A stretch of 64,000 nucleotides of DNA from JASHVB01 sp963762885 (GCA_963762885.1 CAVXNH010000042.1:1-64000); one strand, 5' to 3'; positions 38,091-48,167 are shown, counted from the stretch's first letter. Numbers and translations: made by a program. Notes: generated from the letters alone by a model not told the origin.

Positions 38091-40534
38091 CCGTCGCTCA
38101 TCCCGGCGTGGCGGGGGCCTCCGCCCAGGCCCTCGCTGCCGGCGCAGGCCGGGAAGCACGCCAGCGCCACCGCATAGAGCACGGCCGCCGCGATCAGCAG
38201 GTCGTCGAGCCCCGCCTCGCGCGCGAGCAGGTTCGCCAGCGGCGTCGCCACCACCGAGAAGGCGCCGTTCAGCCCCCAGGCCCAGGGCAGCACGCCGCCG
38301 TTGCCCACGCGCGTCAGCCCGAGCGGGAACGGCAGGCCCAGCGCCAGCGACGCCGGCGCCAGCACCGCCAGCACCAGCGCCGCGCGCGCCAGCCACGGCC
38401 AGTCCAGCGTCGCCAGCATCAGCGGCTGCAACCCGAGCGACACGCGACGCACCAGGCCACCACGACCAGGCGCGCCAGCCGCCGCGCCAGCCGCGGCGCC
38501 GGCGGCCAGCCGGTCCGCCGCCATGCTGCCGAGGCCGGAGAACACCAGCATGCCGGTCAGCACGAGGGCGAAGCCGCTGGTCCGGTCGTTCAGCCAGAAG
38601 CTCGCCCGCTCGATCAGCGCGATCTCGATGAACAGAAAGCCCAGCGCCAGCGCCGGGAAATACAGCGCCGCGCGCAACAGGCCCCGCCGCCGGCGCGCAG
38701 CCGGCGCGGCGCGGCCAGCGGCACCAGCAGCACCAGCACGCGATCACCACCGCCTGGGCCAGCACCGCCAGGTTCACCAGCGCGCCGATCTCCGCCTGCG
38801 GCAGGATCTCCAGCCGCCGCAGCAGCGTGCCGAGCTGGTCCAGCCGCAGCACCGCATAGAAATACGGCCGGTCGAGCGTCACCGGCGACAGGTTGAACGA
38901 GTCGCGCGATGGGCTGTCGGCTGCGCCCGCCAGCACCGCGCCCGCTTCGTCGGCGATCGAGTCGTCCGGGCCGCCCGATTGCACCTCGCCGCTGGCGAAG
39001 GACACCGCCGGCAGGTCGTTGTAGATGCCGGCCCGCGCGGCGGCGACATCGATGCCGGGATACCACGACACATCGAACGAGCGGTCGTCGCAGAACTTTC
39101 CGCACCGCTGTCGATCCGTCCGCGCGACCAGGGCGTCGCGCGACAGCAGCACGCGCGCGCCCCAGGCCGAGCGGTACACCACGACATGCGCGCGCCGGGT
39201 CGGCGATGCCGGCGCGATGCAGCGCGGCCCGCGCGGTCGCCAGCACGCGCAGCGCATAGACCGGGAAGTCGCGGATCGAGACCGGGATCGACACCAGCCC
39301 GCCGGCGCCAGCGCGCGCAGGTAGGCAGCCGATCGCCTCGACGCTGAAGGCGGTGGCGTTGGCGTCGGCGGCGTCGAGGAAGTCGGCCGAGAAGTCGATG
39401 ACGTCGTATTGCGCCGCGGTCGCGCGCACCGCCGCGACCGGACCGGCGTCGCGACCGTCACCCGCCGGATCGGCGCGCCATGCGGCGGCGACGGACCCAG
39501 CCCGCCGCCAGCGCGCCGCGCAGCACCGGCTCCGGCTCCAGCACCTCGACATGCGCTGCGCCCAGCGCCAGCACCTCGGCGATCCGGAACCCGCCCGAGG
39601 CGCCCGCCAGCAGCACCCGCGCGTGCGGCACCAGCGTATAGGGCAGCGCATCCAGCGCCGCGCCGCATAGCCCGCGTCCAGGGCCCGGCTGCGGCAGCGC
39701 GGCGATCCGGTTGCCGTCGCGATACAGGCCGAAGCTGCGCGGCGGGCCCGCCACGCCCAGCAAGCCGGCGTTGTTGGAACGTCGGTGTCCACCCGCTCGG
39801 TGAAGTCGTCGAGCAAGGTAATCGCCGCGGGGCGACAAAACCTGCGCCAGGACGCGCGCGCCGGGGTTTGCAGCGGCGCATAGATCGCCTTGAACTGGTT
39901 GATCTGCGCCTGGCTGCCCAACACCAGCAGCGCCTCGCCGGCCAGCAGCGCCAGCCCAGCGGCGGCGGCGCTGCGCCAGCGGTATCGCGCCGGCAGAAAG
40001 CACGCGCTCGCCGCCAGCGGCACCAGCAGCAGCGGCACCAGGAAGAACGCGTGCACCACGAACATCGCCGCCAGCACCAGCGCGGCGCCGGCACCCGCGC
40101 CGGTCAGGTCGAAGCTGTAGACCCGCCGATCCGCGCCGCGTTCAGCACGAAACTCAGGCTGACGAACAGCCCGGCAAGGAAGAAGAACGGCAGCAGCGCC
40201 GCGTAATAGCCGGCGATGTTCCCGAGCTGGGCGCCCAGGTCGCCGGGTTCTGCAATTGCAGCGGATTGAACGGATTGGTCGTGGTCAGGTGGAAGCCGAC
40301 CGCCGCACTGACAACCAGCAGCGGCGGCAACATCGCCATCAGCCGGACCCCCTGGCGTTCCAGCGCGTCGCGCCACAGCGCCAGCACCACGCCCGACAGC
40401 GCGAACCCGACCATGACGATGGAAATCACCCAGTAGCCGTACTCGGACCAGGTCGCGACCGCGAAATAGCGGGTCAGCGCGGTCTCATAACCCACTGCCG
40501 CCAGCGAGACGAGGAACAGCGGCCACAGGCTCAC
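38075..40534 (-). CDS. Membrane-embedded spermidine-synthase-like protein (many frameshifts)
   Basis: About 820 residues. N-terminal spans begin MSLWPLFLVSLAAVGYETAL with TRYFAVATWSEYGYWVISIV, as in fused membrane spermidine synthase-like proteins. The soluble middle has AALGAAHVEVLEPEPVL-like and YDVIDFSADFLDAADANATA segments of the SAM fold. The C-terminus returns to spans (ALGFLFIEIALIERASFWLN). Reading requires roughly eight or more frame changes in very GC-rich DNA, most between 38.7 and 40.2 kb. ATG 40534 overlaps the stop of the upstream hydrolase gene (ATGA). No substrate can be assigned. Confidence 0.65.
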
Positions 40535-41415
40535 GGCCAGATCCGGCGGTGGATGAAACCTGCCAGCAGCGCATTGAACCGTGCCGCGTCATCGACGAAC
40601 AGCGCATGGCCGGCATCGGCGAACAGCGCCGTCTCGGTGTTCGGCCGCTTGCTTTGCAGGTTCTCGGCCTGCGCTGCGAAGCTGGGGCGTACCACATACA
40701 AAACGGGCCGGCCTGTGGAGTAGATCGCCTCGCGCCAATAGGTCCGTGGCACCGGATAGGATAGCAGCGCACGGCAGGCGAACTCCGGCGTATGCAGCGT
40801 CGCCTCGGTCAGCCGCTCCAGATAGGAGGCGTTCTGCGGCCGGTGGAACATGCCCTGGACAAAGCGCCGCATCGCCACCTCGTGCGACGGCGGCGGCGCG
40901 CGATGTAGCGGCGGCGGCACGGGAATGGGCGGCGGCTCCTCGCCGACCGAGTTGTCCACCAGCACCAGCCCGGCGATCAGCGCATCGCCGTGGGTATGCA
41001 CATAAGCCAGGGTGTCGAGCACGCCGAGCGACCAGCCGACCACGACCACCGGCACCGGATCGAGATGGGCGATCAGCTCGGCGATGTCCTGGCCGCGGCG
41101 GATCGGCTCATAGCCGGTGGGCGGCACGTCCGAATCGCCCTGGCCGCGCGGATCGAACGCAACGACGTGGTACTGGCGCGAGAAGGCGGCGATCTGCGGC
41201 GCCCAGATCCAGGCCGGCATGGTCCAGCCGGGAATGAACAATAGGATTTTCCCGCCGCGTGGGCCGGCGTCGAGGTAGTGCAGCCGCACGCCGTCGCTGG
41301 TAACGAAATAGCGGCTTTGCACCGACGCCAACGACTGGGCCGCCGCCTGGCCGAACGACGCAGACAGGATCAGCAACACGACCAGGACCAGACGCGGGAA
41401 CGCCGGAACGCGCAT
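40531..41415 (-). CDS. Exported alpha/beta-fold hydrolase
   Basis: 294 residues, intact. Signal peptide MRVPAFPRLVLVVLLILSAS ending near QAAAQ. The fold shows ILLFIPGWTMPAWIWAPQIA (oxyanion region), VVAFDPRGQGDSDVP, the nucleophile elbow VVVGWSLGVLD (Ser), and the C-terminal TALFADAGHALFVDD (His). The start is ATG 41415 because the signal peptide begins there. It is coupled to the membrane protein downstream, so the two may act together in the envelope. Substrate unknown. Confidence 0.85.
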   Translation of the reverse strand: MRVPAFPRLVLVVLLILSASFGQAAAQSLASVQSRYFVTSDGVRLHYLDAGPRGGKILLFIPGWTMPAWIWAPQIAAFSRQYHVVAFDPRGQGDSDVPPTGYEPIRRGQDIAELIAHLDPVPVVVVGWSLGVLDTLAYVHTHGDALIAGLVLVDNSVGEEPPPIPVPPPLHRAPPPSHEVAMRRFVQGMFHRPQNASYLERLTEATLHTPEFACRALLSYPVPRTYWREAIYSTGRPVLYVVRPSFAAQAENLQSKRPNTETALFADAGHALFVDDAARFNALLAGFIHRRIWP

Positions 41416-41625
41416 GCGGCCACAAGAGCGGTGCGCGCCGTGACCTGTCAACCAGGATCGGAAACCGTACCGGGCAATCGGCGCTAGCCGTCCACTCCCG
41501 CCGACCGTCCGCCCCCTCGTCATGGCGGCCGGCAGTTCGTCAGGCGGGGATTACCGCGGCGCTTCGGTCCCAAAGGAAACCACTCAAGGTCAATCCTGTT
41601 TGGCATTCGCTGCTCGAAAGCAAGC

Positions 41626-41756
41626 AAGCTTTTATCACGGAGATAGAACGAGGGCCACGGTGGGCCACGGAGGCAGTGTGCCTGCCGCGCCGCCTGAGCG
41701 GCACACTGGCTCCGTGGCCCACCGTGGCCCTCATTCTATCTCCGTGATAAAAGCTT
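41626..41756. repeat. 131-bp MITE-like element with 57-bp inverted arms
   Basis: Arms 41626-41682 and 41700-41756 are inverted copies with two mismatches in 57 bp (outer end AAGCTTTTATCACGGAGATA) around a 17-bp centre. They contain a short internal palindrome-like block GGGCCACGGTGGGCCACGG. No coding capacity. Unlike the other repeat families of the window, I find only one copy here. Confidence 0.8.
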
Positions 41757-41849
41757 CGCGGTGTTTCCTACACACACCGACGATACAGGGATGGGGCAGC
41801 AACAACCACGGCGAAGTGCGCAGCGCTATCCCTTCAATCCTGTCAACTT

Positions 41850-41969
41850 ATACCAATCCGCAAATCGATTGACGTACGGCACGGACCGCCCCAACCGCCA
41901 AGCCCTGCCATGACGGTTGGGGCGACGCGTGCGAAGCGGTCGAGAGTCAATCGTTCGGCGGCTTGGTAT
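41850..41969. repeat. 120-bp MITE-like element, copy B
   Basis: Ends ATACCAATCCGCAAATCGAT and, on the other strand, ATACCAAGCCGCCGAACGAT, both continuing TGAC. The centre holds only half of the GTCATGGCCGG palindrome seen in copy A. Its right edge coincides with the stop codon of the alcohol dehydrogenase gene. Confidence 0.75.
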
Positions 41970-43060
41970 TAAACCACCCCGAAATCGATCAACTGCCGCA
42001 CCGGCGCGCCGGACTTCAGTTGCGCAAACCCCTCGTTGATTTGCTCCAGCTTCAGATGCCCGGAGATCAGCGTGTCCAGCTTCAGCCGTCCCTGCCGCCA
42101 CAGCTCCAGCAGCCGCGGCATGTCCACGCGGAACCGGTTGCCGCCCATCGAGGTGCCCTGGATCTTTCGGTCACGCAGGAAATCCGCGCCGTGCAACTCG
42201 ATCTTCACGCCGAAGGGCACCATGCCGATGATCGTCGCCACCCCACCCGGCCGCAGCATCTCGAAGCATTGCTCCGCGGTCCGCTTCATGCCGATCGCCT
42301 CGAAGGAATACGGCACGCCGGCACCGCCGGTCAGGTCCTTCACCGCCGCCACCGGATCGACATTCGACGCGTTGATGGTGTCGGTGGCGCCCATCTCCTT
42401 GGCCTTTTCCAGCTTCGACGGCACCGTATCGATCGCGATGATGCGCGCCGCGCCGGCCAGCGCCGCGCCATTCACCGCCGACAGCCCGATGCCGCCGCAG
42501 CCGACCACCGCGACCGTGCTGCCCGGCTCCACCTTCGCCGCGTTGAACACCGCACCCACGCCGGTCATCACGCCGCACCCGACCAGCGCGGCAATGTCGA
42601 GCGGCACGCTGTTGTCGATCTTCACAACCGCATGCTCGTGCACCAGCATCTTCTCGGCGAACACGGAAAGGTTGAACGCCTGGTTCAGGACGTCGCCCTT
42701 CCACGTCAGCCGCCGTGCCGCACCGGGCAGCAGCTTCACTTCAGTATTCTCGCACAGGGCGGGATGGCCGGTCAGGCATTGCGCGCATTCGCCGCAGAAC
42801 ACCGACAGGCAGGTGATGACGTGGTCGCCCGGTTTCACATAGGTGACGTCCTCGCCCACCGCCTCCACCACGCCGGCGCCCTCATGGCCGAGCACGCAGG
42901 GCGTTGGGATAGGATACAGCCCCTCCATGAAGTGCAGATCGGAGTGGCACAGGCCGGCGAACGCGGTGCGCAACAGCACCTCGCGCCGCTTAGGCTTCGC
43001 GTGTTCGACGTCCTCGATGGTGAGCGGCTGGTGCGGGGCGTGAAAGACCGCGGCCTTCAT
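41969..43060 (-). CDS. Zinc-dependent alcohol dehydrogenase
   Basis: 363 residues, intact. Medium-chain dehydrogenase. Catalytic zinc: GLCHSDLHFMEG (Cys) and GHEGAGVVEAVGEDV (His-Glu). Structural zinc: the four cysteines of FCGECAQCLTGHPALC. The NAD-binding Rossmann loop is VAVVGCGGIGLSAVNGAAL. The overall pattern is closest to class III-like (AdhC) enzymes. Substrate specificity is not readable. The last codon is followed at once by MITE copy B. Confidence 0.92.
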   Translation of the reverse strand: MKAAVFHAPHQPLTIEDVEHAKPKRREVLLRTAFAGLCHSDLHFMEGLYPIPTPCVLGHEGAGVVEAVGEDVTYVKPGDHVITCLSVFCGECAQCLTGHPALCENTEVKLLPGAARRLTWKGDVLNQAFNLSVFAEKMLVHEHAVVKIDNSVPLDIAALVGCGVMTGVGAVFNAAKVEPGSTVAVVGCGGIGLSAVNGAALAGAARIIAIDTVPSKLEKAKEMGATDTINASNVDPVAAVKDLTGGAGVPYSFEAIGMKRTAEQCFEMLRPGGVATIIGMVPFGVKIELHGADFLRDRKIQGTSMGGNRFRVDMPRLLELWRQGRLKLDTLISGHLKLEQINEGFAQLKSGAPVRQLIDFGVV

Positions 43061-43157
43061 GGCTGTTTCCTCCCGTTGGGTCTGGGTAGGGATGTTAGAC
43101 CGGAGCAGAGGCGGGAGGAAGCGGTGCGCTGGCCGCAGTCATTCGCGATCACGCAAG

Positions 43158-43199
43158 CCCCTGTCATTGCGAGGGCGTCGCCCCTCGCAATGACAGGGG
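43158..43199. repeat. Palindromic repeat CCCCTGTCATTGCGAG
   Basis: Perfect 16-bp arms (43158-43173 and 43184-43199) around a 10-bp centre. It lies downstream of the HD gene and upstream of the alcohol dehydrogenase gene, both on the minus strand, and may end the former's transcript or begin as a stray repeat. Confidence 0.6.
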
Positions 43200-43230
43200 A
43201 ACGCGGCAATGGCAGAGAACGGCGACAGCG

Positions 43231-43827
43231 CTACTTCCAGTGCTTCTGGTAATACGGCTGCCCGCCCTCGCCCTCCAGCATGATGGCATGATCGGTGGCG
43301 AAATAATCGGCGTAGTGCAGCACATACGCCTCGAAGTTCCGGCCGTGGAACGGCGAGTTGCCGGCATGCGTCGCCACCGTGCTGATCACGGTATGATCGA
43401 ACCCCAGCTCTTTCAGCAGCATCGCGCCGACCACGCCGTGTTGCAGTTCGCGCGCCAGTTGCGAATATCCCACCTTGTCTGCGTTGTGCCGCACATACAT
43501 CAGCGGCTTGTCCACGTCGTGCAGTATCAGGATCGGCACCAGCACATCGTTATCGACCTGCTTGCCCCAATCCGCCGCGGCGCGCTTCGCCAAATCCACA
43601 CCCGCCCGCGTCACGTCGTTGACGTGCCACTCCAGCCGGTAATGCGGAGCGCCCGGCGAGTAGGGCATCTCCGCCAGTTCCTGGTACGGGCTGGATGCCC
43701 AGGTGGAAACCCACGCGGTGACGATCTTCTCGCGCAAATCCGGCGAAACCAGGTCCAGCCCGAACAGCCAGTCCTGCACCGCCTGGCGGCGTGAGTTGCT
43801 GCCGTGGTCAATCACGTACGGTTCCAT
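43231..43827 (-). CDS. HD-domain protein
   Basis: 198 residues. The metal-site pattern of an HD phosphohydrolase is visible: RLEWHVNDVTRAGVDLAKRA (first His), LILHDVDKPLMYVRHN (His-Asp), then LQHGVVGAMLLKELGF and STVATHAGNSPFHGRNFEAY. ATG 43827 chosen because MEPYVIDHG is followed by homologous-looking sequence; the upstream extension is Arg/Pro-rich. The substrate, probably a nucleotide or phosphoester, is unknown. Confidence 0.75.
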   Translation of the reverse strand: MEPYVIDHGSNSRRQAVQDWLFGLDLVSPDLREKIVTAWVSTWASSPYQELAEMPYSPGAPHYRLEWHVNDVTRAGVDLAKRAAADWGKQVDNDVLVPILILHDVDKPLMYVRHNADKVGYSQLARELQHGVVGAMLLKELGFDHTVISTVATHAGNSPFHGRNFEAYVLHYADYFATDHAIMLEGEGGQPYYQKHWK

Positions 43828-43931
43828 CGCGCGCCTCCCCCGTGGATCAGCGCGCGATGTTGCCCGTGGTTGCCGCGTCCCGCCAGAGCCTGGCGGCGGT
43901 CCAGGCGCGGCGTCGCCGCCGCGCCGCCAGA

Positions 43932-44669
43932 TCACATGTGGTTGCTGCGGTTCGACGACCCGCTGCCCGACATCGAACCCGAGCCGTTGCCAGTCATGCT
44001 GCCCGGCCCGGTCCCGGAATTCATGGTGCCGGAGCCCAAGCCGCGGTCCATGCTGCCGGAGTTGGAACTTCCGCCGGCGGCCCCAACATCGAACGGATGC
44101 CCCTGCTGCGCTGCCTGCAGGCTCTGATCGTTCAGGCGGTCGATGTCACGGTTCTGCGACGTGTCGCCGCGCGACGAACGCATCGCATGCGCCGAGGAAC
44201 GGTCCTCACGCGCGGCGCTGGCGGCATTCGACCGCTTGGCGTTGGTGGAGTTCATCCCCCCGGTATGGTCCATGTCGGCCGAGGAATGCATCGAGTTGTT
44301 GGCGCCGGTGTGGTTCGTGTCATTCATCGGCTTGTTGGCATCGTTCATACCGGTCTTTGACGTCGTCGTGTCATTCGTCCCGGTATTAGCATTGCCGGTA
44401 TTGTTCATGCCGGTCATCTTGCCGTTGGCGCTTGTCCCCGCCGTCGAACCGCTGCTGCTGTTCATACCGGTCGTCGAGCCACTGTTCATGCCGGACGAGC
44501 CATGCATGTTGCTGGTGCCGCTGGTCGCGCCGGTGGCGTTGTTCTGGCTGCTGGTGTCGACCGGCGCTCCCTGCCCTGGCGTGGCGCCGGTGGTGGATTG
44601 AGCGAAGGCCGGCGCTGCCGCGAGCAATCCCAACGCGCAGACCGAGGCCAGCATGCGTCCTTTGAACAT
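43932..44669 (-). CDS. Exported low-complexity Ser/Asn/Gly/Thr-rich protein
   Basis: 245 residues. Clear signal peptide (MFKGRMLASVCALGLLAAAP, cut after AFAQ). The mature protein is almost entirely low-complexity: repeated GMN, NTG, SGS and TTG units, with one charged segment (AAREDRSSAHAMRSSRGDTS). GGGAGT precedes ATG 44669. Probably a disordered periplasmic or surface protein; no family recognised. Confidence 0.7.
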   Translation of the reverse strand: MFKGRMLASVCALGLLAAAPAFAQSTTGATPGQGAPVDTSSQNNATGATSGTSNMHGSSGMNSGSTTGMNSSSGSTAGTSANGKMTGMNNTGNANTGTNDTTTSKTGMNDANKPMNDTNHTGANNSMHSSADMDHTGGMNSTNAKRSNAASAAREDRSSAHAMRSSRGDTSQNRDIDRLNDQSLQAAQQGHPFDVGAAGGSSNSGSMDRGLGSGTMNSGTGPGSMTGNGSGSMSGSGSSNRSNHM

Positions 44670-44794
44670 GGCGTACTCCCTTACAATGACGTTGCCGAAG
44701 CGCTCGACTCCGCGCGGCATGCACCGGCAGCGTCGCGCCTCGGACCGCACGGAACGTGGGAAGGGCGGAGCGCTATGCGCATCACATCCGGTTG

Positions 44795-45184
44795 TCATAA
44801 CACCAATTGCGTTTGCGTAACTTTTGCGACCAGCCGGCCGTTCTCGCCGGTAAGACGGGTTTCCCAAACCTGGGTGCGGCGGCCGCGATGCAGCGGCACA
44901 CTCTCTGCCACCAGGCGGCTGCCAGCCGCGGCGCCGGCGAAGAAGTTGGTTTTGCTCTCAACCGTCGTCGTAGTTTGGCCGCCGCGCAGGTTCAGCACGG
45001 TGCCGAGAGCGCCCAGCGTGTCGGCGAATGCCATGATCGCGCCACCGTGAATGGTGTGGCCGACGGTGCAGTGTTCCTCGGACACGATCAGTTCGGCGAC
45101 TACCCGGTCCGGCTCGGCGGTGGTGACGGTCATGCCCAGGAACCGGGTCAGTCCCATCGCGGCCAGCATTTCTTCCGGGCCCAT
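44795..45184 (-). CDS. PaaI-family hotdog thioesterase
   Basis: 129 residues. Single hotdog domain. HCTVGHTIHGGAIMAFADTL contains the HGG(A) motif and the Asp of family acyl-CoA thioesterases, and TTTVESKTNFFAGAAAGSRL the core strands. ATG 45184 is preferred; the upstream ATG adds Arg-rich sequence. Likely acts on aryl- or acyl-CoA; the exact substrate is unknown. Confidence 0.88.
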   Translation of the reverse strand: MGPEEMLAAMGLTRFLGMTVTTAEPDRVVAELIVSEEHCTVGHTIHGGAIMAFADTLGALGTVLNLRGGQTTTTVESKTNFFAGAAAGSRLVAESVPLHRGRRTQVWETRLTGENGRLVAKVTQTQLVL

Positions 45185-45272
45185 GCGATCCTCCCCCTTT
45201 ATCGTGTGCCCGGCATCTTGCCTGCCGCGCCGGGCGCGTCCAAGACCGCCGCAACATTCCGAGAGGTGCCGC

Positions 45273-46493
45273 ATGACCGATCAGGCCGCGAGAGAAATCC
45301 GCCGCGTCATCGATAGCCCGGCGTTCCAGTTAGTGCGCGAGACGCTGGCCGCAGAGCATGACCGCACGGTGCAGGACATCGTCACGCTGACCGAGATCGC
45401 CGCGCCGTCGTTCCAGGAAGCCACGCGCGCCGCCGCATTCGCCGAGATGGCGCGGGCGCACGGGCTGGAGTCGCTGGAAACCGACGCCGAGGGCAACGTG
45501 ATGGGCCTGCGCCGCGGCATCGGCAACGGCCCGCTGATCTGCGTCGCGGCGCATCTGGACACAGTGTTTCCGCCCGGCACCGACCTGACGGTGCGGCGCG
45601 AGGGCACCAGACTGTTCGCGCCCGGCGTCGGCGACGATACCCGCAGCCTGGCGGTATTGCTGGCCTGGCTGCGCGCGCGATGGACGCGGCCGCGATCCGC
45701 ACCCGCGCCGACATCCTGTTCGTTGCCGATGTGGGTGAGGAAGGTCCGGGCGATTTGCGCGGCATGCGCTACCTGTTCCAGCAGGGCCGCTACAAGGATC
45801 GCATCAGCGCGTTCATCACCGTGGACAGCCCGGACATGGAGCGCATCGCCACCGGCGGCGTCGGGTCGAAGCGCTATCGCGTGACGTTCAACGGACCCGG
45901 CGGACACAGCTATGGCGCGTTCGGTCTGGTCAATCCGATGTACGCGATGGCGGATGCGATCGCGCGTCTGGGACGGGTGAAGGTGCCGGCACGGCCGAAG
46001 ACCACGTACAGCGCCTCGGTCACCGGCGGTGGGACGTCGATCAACTCGATTCCCAACAGCGTGTGGACCGAGTTCGATCTGCGTTCCGAAGCGCCGGAGG
46101 AACTCGACCGTCTGGAACGGGCGTTTCTGGAGTTGGTGCGGGACGCGGTGGCGGCGGAGAACGCGGCGCGCTCGACGCGCAATGGAGTGGTGACCGCGGA
46201 TCTGGTGAAGATCGGCGATCGCCCGGCGGGACACACCGACGAAGTCGTGCGAACTGGTGCGGCTGGCGCAGGCGGCGTTGGAAGCGCACGGGTTTGCGCC
46301 GAAGTTCGAGGCGTCATCGACCGATGCCAACATCCCGATGAGCCTGGGAATTCCGGCGATCAAGATCGGCTCCGGTGGGACCGGCGGGCGCGGGCATTCG
46401 CTGGAGGAGTGGATCGACGTCGAACCCGAGGCGAGCGTGCGCGGGATGACGGCCGGGCTTGCAACGCTACTGGCCGTGGCGGGGGTGGCATAG
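45273..46493 (+). CDS. M20-family metallopeptidase, peptidase T-like (two frameshifts)
   Basis: About 406 residues. Co-catalytic zinc enzyme of the M20 clan. ICVAAHLDTVFPPGTDL (His, Asp), LFAPGVGDDTRSLAVLLAW (bridging Asp), FVADVGEEGPGDLRGMRYL (Glu-Glu), the dimerisation-domain sequence FNGPGGHSYGAFGLVNPMYA, and TDANIPMSLGIPAIKIGSGG near the end. The frame changes near 45675 and 46245 cancel in length. It probably acts on peptides or acyl-amino acids. The transglutaminase-like gene follows after 4 bp. Confidence 0.86.
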
Positions 46494-46497
46494 GACC

Positions 46498-47326
46498 GTG
46501 CGATTTTCGGTCCGCCATCAAACGTTCTATCGCTACAGCGCTCCGGTCAGGCTCGCGCCGCATGTGCTGCGGCTGCGCCCGCGTGGTGACGGTGCTCGTC
46601 TCCTGACCAGCAGTCTCACCATCGATCCCGTGCCGGCTACGCAGCACGAGCAAACGGACCGCTTCGGCAACGTGGTGACGCATGCTGAGTTTCGCAGATG
46701 CGTCGGACCGGTTGCATATCGAGAGCCGATTTGAACTCGATACGCTCGCGCCGCCGCCGTTGCGCGATCCGGGATTGTCTCGGCTGCCTTGGGGCCCCAG
46801 TGCGCAGGACGGGCTGACGGAATATCGTTCGGACGGTCCGCAGGACGCGGCCGTGCAGGCGTTCGCGGAGCGGATCGCAGGGGACTGCGAGTGGGCGGCG
46901 CTGCCGTTCCTCGAGTGTCTGGGCCAGACATTGTTCGCTCGCTTTGACCGCTTCATCAGGGCCGGAGGCGCAGCGCAGTCGCCGGCCCATACGTTGGCCA
47001 TCGGCAGCGGCGCCTGCCGCGACCTGACGGTGCTGTTCATGGCGGCATGCCGCGGCCTGGGCATCGCTGCACGGTTCGTCAGCGGGTATCAGGCGCAGGC
47101 CGATACGCCGGACGGGCGGCGTCACATGCACGCCTGGGCGGAGGTGTTCCTGCCCGGCCTGGGCTGGCGCGGCTTCGACCCGATGCACGGTGTTGCCGTC
47201 ACCGACGGCCACGTGGCGCTATGCGCGGCCCCCGACCAGGCCGCCACCATGCCGGTCGAAGGCGGGTTCTACGGCAATGGCGTGACGTCCACGCTGGACT
47301 ACAGCGTGGAGATCGCAACGGGGTGA
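46498..47326 (+). CDS. Transglutaminase-like cysteine protease family protein (one frameshift)
   Basis: About 276 residues. GTG start. The N-terminal beta-domain RFSVRHQTFYRYSAPVRLAP with HVLRLRPR is typical of bacterial transglutaminase-like proteins. The catalytic triad is visible: GSGACRDLTVLFMAACRGLG (Cys), HMHAWAEVFLPGLGW (His), RGFDPMHGV (Asp). The frame changes near 46690. No signal peptide. Such proteins often sit with peptidase or amidoligase genes, which fits the M20 neighbour. Confidence 0.85.
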
Positions 47327-47355
47327 TTGGCAGGCGATCCGTCCGCCGCCCATCA

Positions 47356-47472
47356 CGTCATGGCCGGCCCATGGCCCCGGGCGTTTGTCCCCGGGCTTGT
47401 CTGGGCCATCCACGCCTTTCCATAACCGCCACAGCAAGGGCGTGGATGGCCGGGACAAGCCCGGCCATGACG
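47356..47472. repeat. Palindromic repeat, CGTCATGGCCGG...CCATCCACG type
   Basis: CGTCATGGCCGG and CCGGCCATGACG enclose a longer inverted block (GCCATCCACGCC / GGCGTGGATGGCC and GGGCTTGTC / GACAAGCCC). Same layout as 51447-51549. It lies in the 364-bp gap before the lipoprotein gene; nothing else is evident there. Confidence 0.7.
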
Positions 47473-47690
47473 AACGGTGGCGCCCAAACGCAAACATCAC
47501 CCGCCGAATCGCACCGACTGCCGCGGCGCGGCGATATTGGCCTGAGGGCGGGCGCTGGTCAGCCTGCGCAGGCTGTCGTAAACAACCCGCAAGCATCGCC
47601 GCCGTCTGCCCGAGCCCGGCGGCTTTGGTAAGCCCACGGACTTGCGCGCCGCCGGAACCATCGGGCCGGGCGGCAACTGGAGAAAACCGG

Positions 47691-48167
47691 ATGAAGCTTT
47701 CCCCGGCCTGGCATCTCCTCCCCTTGCTCTGCCCGCTATTGCTCACCGCATGCGCGGGGTCCGGCAACGGTCGCTCCCAGCTTCTCGATGGTCGGTTGCA
47801 GGAGCGGTTAACGCCGGAGATCACCGCCGGCGGCGCAGCCGTGCAGGCTCTGCCGGATGGCGCAACGGTGACGCTTACCGACCAGTCGCTGTTCCCGAGC
47901 GGCGGAGCCCAGCTGGACGACAGTGGGCGCCACGTCCTGGCCAGCGTCATCGAGGGTCTGCTGGCTCCCAAAATCCTGCGCATCGATCTGACGCAATCCT
48001 CAGCAACGCCAACGACGCTGCAACAGGCACGCTTGCAGGCCGTGCGGCAGTTCTTCGAGGACTACATGCTCGGGCCAGCGCTGCAACCCGCCGATCCGTC
48101 GCAGGCGCCGCCTGTCGCTGCGGCCTCCGAGGGGACGACGATCACCGTCACCATTGTGTCGGGCTGA
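47691..48167 (+). CDS. Lipoprotein with an OmpA-like segment
   Basis: 158 residues. Signal peptide with lipobox (LLCPLLLTACAG; lipidated Cys at about residue 21). ALPDGATVTLTDQSLFPSGG then AQLDDSGRHVLASVIEGLLA resembles the first half of an OmpA C-terminal-like (peptidoglycan-associated) domain. The second half is short and divergent. Probably anchored in the outer membrane. ATG 47691; a longer frame upstream reads through a palindromic repeat and is rejected. Confidence 0.72.
   Translation: MKLSPAWHLLPLLCPLLLTACAGSGNGRSQLLDGRLQERLTPEITAGGAAVQALPDGATVTLTDQSLFPSGGAQLDDSGRHVLASVIEGLLAPKILRIDLTQSSATPTTLQQARLQAVRQFFEDYMLGPALQPADPSQAPPVAAASEGTTITVTIVSG

Noticed and set aside
47385..47690. Upstream extension of the lipoprotein gene
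   Set aside because: It reads through a palindromic repeat and would bury the lipobox signal peptide 100 residues inside.
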